DNA from: Candidatus Odyssella thessalonicensis
Lineage (GTDB): Bacteria; Pseudomonadota; Alphaproteobacteria; Bin65
Length of the DNA: 5,970 bases
NCBI GenBank assembly: GCA_005240015.1
Contig: SBBV01000187.1
Location: 1 to 5,970, forward strand
Reading direction: 5' to 3'
This document shows, piece after piece, positions 1 to 3,742 of the stretch. Below the pieces are notes generated by a model that made no database searches, was not told the DNA's origin, and saw nothing but the letters and a program-made list of their open reading frames with translations. How positions within the stretch are numbered: position 1 is the stretch's first letter; the number at the start of each line of letters is the position of its first letter. The position numbers and the translations under genes are program-made.

Positions 1-280
1 CCGGCAAAGGCGGTGTCGTGAGCGGGCGCGCGGGCGGCGCCGGCATGGGCGGCGCCATGGCCTCGGGCGCATTGCCTTTGGCCGGCGCCGACTTCAGCTC
101 CATGGCGCTCGTGTACTTGATGAGCTGTGCGAGCCAGGCATCGAGGTCCATGCCCGCGGCGGCGGCGGCGCGCTCGGCCGCTTCGCGCGCCTCAGGCGAG
201 ATCTCGACGAAGCTCCACGACGACTTGATTTCGTTCAATCCGGCCCCCGGGCGGAACGGGACGGCGGCTCCCGTCGACAC
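1..280 (-). CDS. N-terminal part of unknown protein with ribbon-helix-helix-like start (runs off left edge)
   Basis: Reading leftward from GTG 280-278 the frame is open for 93 codons to the window edge, so the C-terminus is missing. After about 18 residues comes SSWSFVEISPEAREAAERAA, then GMDLDAWLAQLIKYTSAMEL. This strand-helix-helix pattern resembles the ribbon-helix-helix-like N-termini of large alphaproteobacterial proteins such as PodJ-like or Sel1-repeat polarity proteins. From about residue 64 an Ala/Pro-rich linker begins, suggesting a longer multidomain protein. The start is uncertain. GTG 280 gives MSTGAAVPFRPGAGLNEIK but has no clear Shine-Dalgarno and directly abuts the TATATATA patch. 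TTG 238-236 gives MNEIKSSW, has GGGGG a few bases upstream, and would fit a promoter at 283-312. The opposite-strand ORF over this stretch has low-complexity Gly/Ala/Ser composition and looks like a shadow. Function is not recognised. Confidence 0.68.
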   Translation of the reverse strand, partial: MSTGAAVPFRPGAGLNEIKSSWSFVEISPEAREAAERAAAAAGMDLDAWLAQLIKYTSAMELKSAPAKGNAPEAMAPPMPAPPARPLTTPPLP

Positions 281-282
281 TA

Positions 283-312
283 TATATAGCGAATTCCGGG
301 TAAACGCGTGAA
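283..312 (-). promoter_or_regulatory. Candidate promoter of the leftward gene
   Basis: On the minus strand TTCACG (312-307) is followed after 18 nt by TATATA (288-283), matching 4/6 of each sigma70 hexamer. It sits in the only strongly AT-rich patch of the region, just upstream of the leftward gene. If it is used, transcription would begin near 276, inside the GTG-initiated version of the gene, which would favour the TTG start at 238. This is inferred from sequence only. Confidence 0.35.
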
Positions 313-391
313 TAACAACTTGACCCGGTGTTCCGCCGCGGGTCGGCCGGCCGAGCCGGCGCGCCGAGGCTCCGCCGGCGGGCGCTCCCCG

Positions 392-420
392 TTGCCGCGG
401 GGGCGCCAAGAGGTTAGAGC
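392..420 (+). promoter_or_regulatory. Weak candidate promoter for tRNA-Gln
   Basis: TTGCCG (392-397) and TAGAGC (415-420) are 17 nt apart, matching the -35 hexamer in 4 positions and the -10 in 3. The tRNA begins 50 nt downstream, a plausible leader length. No better pair is visible in the GC-rich 313-469 stretch, which otherwise contains only GC palindromes such as the 12-bp TCGGCCGGCCGA at 343-354. Confidence 0.25.
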
Positions 421-469
421 ATCCACCCGCGCGCCGGCGCCGTTTCCGGCGTCCTGCGCGCGGCCCGGC

Positions 470-544
470 TGGGGCGTCGCCAAGTGGTAAGGCACCGGAT
501 TTTGGTTCCGGCATTCGTAGGTTCGAATCCTACCGCCCCAACCA
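470..544 (+). tRNA. trnQ: tRNA-Gln (anticodon TTG)
   Basis: The full cloverleaf can be drawn by hand. The acceptor stem is TGGGGCG (470-476) with CGCCCCA (534-540). The D stem is GCC (479-481) with GGC (491-493), closing a loop AAGTGGTAA. The anticodon stem is CCGGA (495-499) with TCCGG (507-511), and its loop TTTTGGT puts TTG at 502-504. The T stem is GTAGG (517-521) with CCTAC (529-533), closing the loop TTCGAAT. The discriminator is A541 and CCA is encoded at 542-544. All stems pair perfectly, so it should be functional and decode CAA (and CAG by wobble). tRNA 3' ends are common integration sites, but no second copy of this 3' end was noticed in the window. Confidence 0.97.
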
Positions 545-586
545 GCCCAGAGGGTACCGGGGTGGCGATCGGGCGCCGTGATCTCG

Positions 587-603
587 CCCCGTAGGCCACG
601 GGG
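587..603 (+). promoter_or_regulatory. Hairpin covering the ribosome binding site of the 66-codon ORF
   Basis: CCCCGT (587-592) pairs perfectly with ACGGGG (598-603) around the 5-nt loop AGGCC. The 3' arm overlaps the GGGAG Shine-Dalgarno (601-605) of the ATG at 610, so in RNA the ribosome site would be at least partly masked. No T-run follows, so it is not a standard intrinsic terminator. An alternative pairing of the same CCCC (587-590) with GGGG at 559-562, flanking GATC/GATC (567-570, 580-583), would free the site. GC-rich DNA forms such helices easily, so a regulatory role is only inferred. Confidence 0.35.
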
Positions 604-609
604 AGCATC

Positions 610-810
610 ATGGACGCTGCGCAGATCGCCGAACTCAAGTCTCGTCGCGTCGAAGGCGAACAACGCCGTCTCTATTGGGGTAATCACCCCGACCTTTGGC
701 TCGACGCCTCGCCTGCAGTGCGGGGCGTGATTCACGATCCCCTCGCGGCCGCACTAGATCACATTGCCGATCGTCCCAAAGTAAATTTTCAGGTAATGTT
801 CGCGCGTTAG
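610..810 (+). CDS. Small hypothetical protein (66 aa)
   Basis: ATG 610 follows GGGAG (601-605) with a 4-nt spacer, and the frame closes at TAG 808-810. The product is a soluble-looking protein with an Arg/Glu-rich amphipathic start (AQIAELKSRRVEGEQRR), a Trp-containing centre (LYWGNHPDLWLDASP) and a VIHDPLAAALDHIAD segment that could be helical. There is no signal peptide, membrane segment, cysteine or recognised domain. It lies 65 nt after the tRNA and ends before the transporter gene on the same strand. Codon use is less GC-biased near the 3' end (AAA GTA AAT TTT CAG GTA ATG) than in the neighbours. Amino-acid composition is balanced, unlike the Arg/Ser/Ala-rich shadow ORFs here, which supports a real gene. 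A chance ORF or a horizontally acquired small gene remains possible. Confidence 0.5.
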   Translation: MDAAQIAELKSRRVEGEQRRLYWGNHPDLWLDASPAVRGVIHDPLAAALDHIADRPKVNFQVMFAR

Positions 811-826
811 AGTCCTAAACGGACTC
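810..826 (+). terminator. Inverted repeat after the 66-codon ORF, possible weak terminator
   Basis: GAGTCC (810-815) and GGACTC (821-826) form a perfect 6-bp stem around TAAAC. The stem begins at the last base of the stop codon of the small ORF. No T-tract follows on either strand, so it is not a canonical rho-independent terminator. It could equally be a protein-binding dyad in the leader of the transporter gene. Confidence 0.3.
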
Positions 827-846
827 CTCAATCATCGGTATGGCGG

Positions 847-871
847 GCGCGTGGAGGATCTGTCCACGAGC
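847..871 (+). promoter_or_regulatory. Dyad upstream of the transporter gene (possible operator or leader hairpin)
   Basis: CGTGGA (850-855) and TCCACG (863-868) are perfect inverted repeats around 7 nt. After one mismatch (849/869) two more pairs extend the stem (GC 847-848 with GC 870-871), giving 8 of 9 pairs. The dyad sits 28-52 nt before the favoured ATG at 899 and contains the alternative GTG start at 851. Its role is inferred; no known operator consensus was recognised. Confidence 0.3.
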
Positions 872-898
872 AAATCGGAAATTGGGGCCAGGGGGCGG

Positions 899-2620
899 AT
901 GAGCGCAGGCCAATACGCGATAGGCGGCCGCGAACTGCTCGGCCAGGCGCTCGGCGCATGCCGCGGCGGCCTCTGGGCCGTGGTCGCGTTCAGCTTTTGC
1001 ATCAATCTTCTGATGTTGGCGCTGCCCATCTATAGCCTGCAGGTCTACGACCGCGTGCTCTCGAGCCGCAGCGTCGACACGCTGATCCATCTCACGCTCA
1101 TTGTGGCCGGCGCCCTCCTCGTGCTCGCCATGCTCGAAGCGATCCGCGGCCGCGTCATGATCGGCGTCAGCACCTGGCTTGAACGGCGCCTTGCGCCTGT
1201 GTTGCTCGGCGGCGCCATCGCCGGCGCGCTGCGCCAGACACCATCGGCCCAGGCGCTGCGCGACATCGCGACGGTGCGCAGCTTCATCGCCGGGCCCAAC
1301 CTGTTCCCGCTGCTCGATGCGCCGTGGCTGCCGATCTTCGTCGCCGCCACATTTCTCGTTCATCCGCTGCTCGGCTGGCTGGCGACGGGCGGCGCCGTCG
1401 TGATGGTGGCGCTCGCCGTGGCCGGCGAGCTCGCCACGCGGCGCGCGCTCGAGCGAGCGGGCGCGGCCGCGACGCGCGCCTTCGCCGAGGCCGATGCTGC
1501 GACGCGGAACGCCGACGTGATCCAGGCCATGGGCATGGTCGGCAACATCACGCAGCGTTGGCGCAGGTTCAGCGGCGACATGCTCGATCTTCATGCCCAG
1601 GCTAGTGTGCGCGGCAACCGCATCTCGGCCATCGCCCGCTTCACGCGCCTCGCGCTGCAGATGGCGGCGCTGGGCCTCGGCGCCTGGCTGGCGATCGACG
1701 GCATCATCACCGGCGGCGCCATGATCGCGGCCTCGATCCTGATGGCGCGGGCGCTCGCGCCGGTCGACGCCGGCATCGCGGCCTGGAAATCGATGCTGCA
1801 GGCGCGCGCCGCCTATCGCCGGGTGGTGCGGGCGCTCAAGGCCACGGCACTGCGACCTCGCGCGATGCCGCTGCCGGTGCCGCAGGGCGCGCTGCGAGTC
1901 GAAGGCCTCCGCTTCCAGCATGCGGGCGTCAAGGAACCGACGCTGCGCAACGTCGGCTTCCAGCTCGCGCCGGGAGAGCATCTCGGCCTGATTGGGCCCA
2001 CCGCGTCGGGCAAGACCACGCTCGCCCGTCTCATCGTCGGGAATCTGAAGCCGGCCGATGGCGTGGTGCGCCTCGACGGCGCCGACATGGCCGAGTGGGA
2101 CGTCGACGATCGCGGCCGTCACGTCGGCTATCTGCCGCAGGACATCGAGCTGTTCAGCGCCACCGTGCGCGAGAACATCGCGCGCATGTGCGAGGGCGAT
2201 CCTGAGGCGGTGATCGCCGCCGCGCGCCTCGCCGGCGTCCACGAGATGATCCTGGCGCTGCCCGCTGGCTACGACACCGAGATCGGCGTCGGCGGCGCCG
2301 CGGTCTCGGGCGGACAGCGCCAGCGCATCGGGCTTGCCCGCGCGCTCTACGGGGATCCGCGCCTCATCGTGCTCGACGAGCCCAATGCGAGCCTCGACCT
2401 TTCGGGCGAGCAGGCGCTGTTGGGCGCGCTCGACGCGCTCAAGAGCCGCGGCGTCACCGCGATCATCATCGCGCATCGGCCCAATATCCTGCGCCGCGTC
2501 GACAAGATCCTCCTGCTCGGCAACGGGACCATGCAGCGCTTCGGTCCGCGCGACCAGGTCATGCACGAGCTGATGCGCCCGCGCGCGACGGCGGCAACGG
2601 CCGAACGCATCCAGAGGTGA
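899..2620 (+). CDS. prtD: Type I secretion ABC transporter, PrtD family (permease fused to ATPase)
   Basis: This inner-membrane half-transporter, which acts as a dimer, uses ATP to drive one-step export of RTX proteins. From ATG 899 it has 573 residues, normal for the family. The membrane domain (about 20-300) has hydrophobic stretches near 25-47, 62-80, 144-185 and 250-290, and carries the family blocks SLQVYDRVLSSRSVDTL and PWLPIF. The nucleotide-binding domain has Walker A GPTASGKTT (366-374, Lys372), Q-loop Gln414 in YLPQDIELF, signature VSGGQRQ (469-475), Walker B LIVLDEP (Asp493, Glu494) and H-loop His526 in IIIAHRP. All catalytic residues are present. There is no N-terminal C39 peptidase, which points to cargo with an uncleaved C-terminal signal, such as the protease downstream. 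I chose ATG 899 because AGGGGG (890-895) precedes it. GTG 851 would add 16 residues but has a weak ribosome site and lies in the dyad at 847-871. The adaptor gene follows after 4 nt. Confidence 0.95.
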   Translation: MSAGQYAIGGRELLGQALGACRGGLWAVVAFSFCINLLMLALPIYSLQVYDRVLSSRSVDTLIHLTLIVAGALLVLAMLEAIRGRVMIGVSTWLERRLAPVLLGGAIAGALRQTPSAQALRDIATVRSFIAGPNLFPLLDAPWLPIFVAATFLVHPLLGWLATGGAVVMVALAVAGELATRRALERAGAAATRAFAEADAATRNADVIQAMGMVGNITQRWRRFSGDMLDLHAQASVRGNRISAIARFTRLALQMAALGLGAWLAIDGIITGGAMIAASILMARALAPVDAGIAAWKSMLQARAAYRRVVRALKATALRPRAMPLPVPQGALRVEGLRFQHAGVKEPTLRNVGFQLAPGEHLGLIGPTASGKTTLARLIVGNLKPADGVVRLDGADMAEWDVDDRGRHVGYLPQDIELFSATVRENIARMCEGDPEAVIAAARLAGVHEMILALPAGYDTEIGVGGAAVSGGQRQRIGLARALYGDPRLIVLDEPNASLDLSGEQALLGALDALKSRGVTAIIIAHRPNILRRVDKILLLGNGTMQRFGPRDQVMHELMRPRATAATAERIQR

Positions 2621-2624
2621 AACG

Positions 2625-3608
2625 ATGAAGGCTGAGCGCCCTTCGCCCGGCACGTTGGCCCCGCCGGATGCGGCCGAGGCCGCCGATCTCCGCCAAATTC
2701 GCGGGCCGACGCGGCTCGGCCTCTTCGTCGTCGTCGGCTTCCTCGGCATCGTGTTCGGCTGGGGAGGGTTCGTTCCGCTCGACAGCGCCGCGGTGGCGCC
2801 GGGCTTCGTCGGCATCGACACCAACCGCAAGACCGTCCAGCACCTCGAGGGCGGGATCGTGCGCGAGATCCTGGTGCGCGAGGGCGAGCGTGTCGTCGCC
2901 GACCAGCCGCTCATCCGACTTGAGGAGACGGCGCCGCGGGCCAAGATCGAACAGCTCGAAGCGCAGATCGCGGCCGACTCGGGTCAGCTGAAATTGGTGA
3001 AGGACGAGGAGAAGACCGTCGACGACCTCTACAAGAAGGGCTACGCGCAGCTGCCGCGCCTGCTGCAGCTCCGGCGCCGGCGCGTCGAGCTCGAAGGCAA
3101 CATCTCGCAAAGCCAGGCCCAGCTCCAGGCGGCGCGCGATGCGTTGGCGCGCACGGTCATCAAGGCGCCGATGGCGGGCACCGTCGTCGAGCTCCGCGTC
3201 CATACGAAAGGCGGCGTCATCGCCGCCGGCGCGCCGGTCTTGGACATCGTGCCGGCCGACGAGCCGCTTGTGATCGAGGCGCGCATCGAGCCCAACGACA
3301 TCGACGTCGTGCACGCCGGCCTCCCCGCCAACATCCGGCTCACACCCTACAACTTCCGCACCTCGGTGATGATCAAGGGCGCCGTCGCCTGGGTCTCGGC
3401 CGACCGCATCACCGATCCCAAGACCAACCAGATTTATTACTCGGCCCGCATCAAGATCGATCACGAGGCCAACAAGGACATCAAGCTGCCGCCGCTTTAT
3501 CCCGGCATGCCGGTCGAGGTGATGATCGTGACCGGCCAGCGCACCGCGCTGAGCTACATCACGGCGCCGCTCACCGCGAGCTTCAACCGAGCGTTTCGGC
3601 AGGAGTGA
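2625..3608 (+). CDS. prtE: Type I secretion membrane fusion protein, PrtE/HlyD family, compact form
   Basis: This periplasmic adaptor, anchored in the inner membrane, connects the ABC transporter to a TolC-like outer-membrane channel. ATG 2625 follows the transporter stop by 4 nt, and its Shine-Dalgarno AGAGGTGA (2612-2619) overlaps that stop, so the two are translationally linked. Residues 31-50 form the single membrane anchor. The first half-lipoyl motif is TVQHLEGGIVREI (about 70-82). Residues 102-176 make a short helical hairpin with its turn near LYKKGYAQLPRL. The second half-lipoyl motif is IKAPMAGTVVELRVHTKGG (about 179-197). The beta-barrel domain includes EPNDIDVVHAGLPANIRLTP and WVSADRITDPKTNQIYYSAR, and the protein ends with the family-typical PLTASFNRAFRQE. 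At 327 residues it is roughly 100 shorter than usual PrtE proteins (about 430-480, from memory). The missing part lies in the hairpin, while both ends and all flanking motifs are intact. This looks like a genuine compact form, not a frameshift. Confidence 0.93.
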   Translation: MKAERPSPGTLAPPDAAEAADLRQIRGPTRLGLFVVVGFLGIVFGWGGFVPLDSAAVAPGFVGIDTNRKTVQHLEGGIVREILVREGERVVADQPLIRLEETAPRAKIEQLEAQIAADSGQLKLVKDEEKTVDDLYKKGYAQLPRLLQLRRRRVELEGNISQSQAQLQAARDALARTVIKAPMAGTVVELRVHTKGGVIAAGAPVLDIVPADEPLVIEARIEPNDIDVVHAGLPANIRLTPYNFRTSVMIKGAVAWVSADRITDPKTNQIYYSARIKIDHEANKDIKLPPLYPGMPVEVMIVTGQRTALSYITAPLTASFNRAFRQE

Positions 3609-3661
3609 CAGCTGGCCATACGCGAACGGCGGCGCCTTTACCCGCTGTTAATCATGCCTGG

Positions 3662-3690
3662 TTCACGCTCTCTCGGTAGCTCCGCATAAA
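3662..3690 (+). promoter_or_regulatory. Candidate promoter of the protease gene
   Basis: TTCACG (3662-3667) and CATAAA (3685-3690) are separated by 17 nt, and each matches 4/6 of a sigma70 hexamer. Transcription would start near 3697, giving a leader of about 45 nt to the ATG at 3743. The gap 3609-3742 after the adaptor gene is otherwise without genes or a convincing terminator, so the protease may be read both from here and from the transporter operon. Confidence 0.35.
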
Positions 3691-3733
3691 CAGGCCGGCG
3701 GGTGCGTGCGTAAACTTGCCGGGACCTTAGCAT

Positions 3734-3740
3734 AAGGGGG
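3734..3740 (+). promoter_or_regulatory. Ribosome binding site fixing the protease start
   Basis: AAGGGGG lies just upstream of ATG 3743, with the AAGG core ending 5 nt before it. An in-frame TAG at 3728-3730 excludes any start further upstream, so ATG 3743 is the first possible start and is well supported. Confidence 0.7.
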
Positions 3741-3742
3741 CA

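Noticed and set aside
18..311. A 97-codon plus-strand ORF starting MSGRAGGAG.
   Set aside because: It is low-complexity Gly/Ala/Ser and lies opposite a minus-strand frame with a coherent strand-helix-helix segment and an Ala/Pro linker.
320..348. TTGACC at 320-325 as a rightward -35 element.
   Set aside because: The hexamer is good, but the sequence 17 nt downstream is TCGGCC and there is no AT-rich -10 nearby.
343..354. The 12-bp perfect palindrome TCGGCCGGCCGA.
   Set aside because: Short G/C palindromes are frequent in DNA of this composition, and nothing near it suggests an operator or replication function.
470..544. tRNA-Gln as an attachment site of an integrated element within the window.
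   Set aside because: No second copy of the tRNA 3' end, no integrase and no transposase were seen, so there is no direct support here.
280..735. Minus-strand ORFs of 151 and 74 codons (280-735, 414-638) crossing the tRNA.
   Set aside because: Both read through the tRNA gene on the opposite strand, including the familiar spurious translation of a tRNA complement (VGFEPTNAGTK-like), so they are artefacts.
815..2944. A 709-codon open frame on the minus strand, antisense to the transporter gene.
   Set aside because: Its product is rich in Arg, His, Ala and Asp with no recognisable domain or hydrophobic core. Long antisense frames without stops are expected opposite GC-rich genes, and the sense strand has every motif of an ABC transporter.
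2559..3464. A 301-codon minus-strand frame opposite the adaptor gene.
   Set aside because: It is antisense to a fully convincing HlyD-family gene and shows the low-complexity Arg/Asp/Val composition of a shadow frame.
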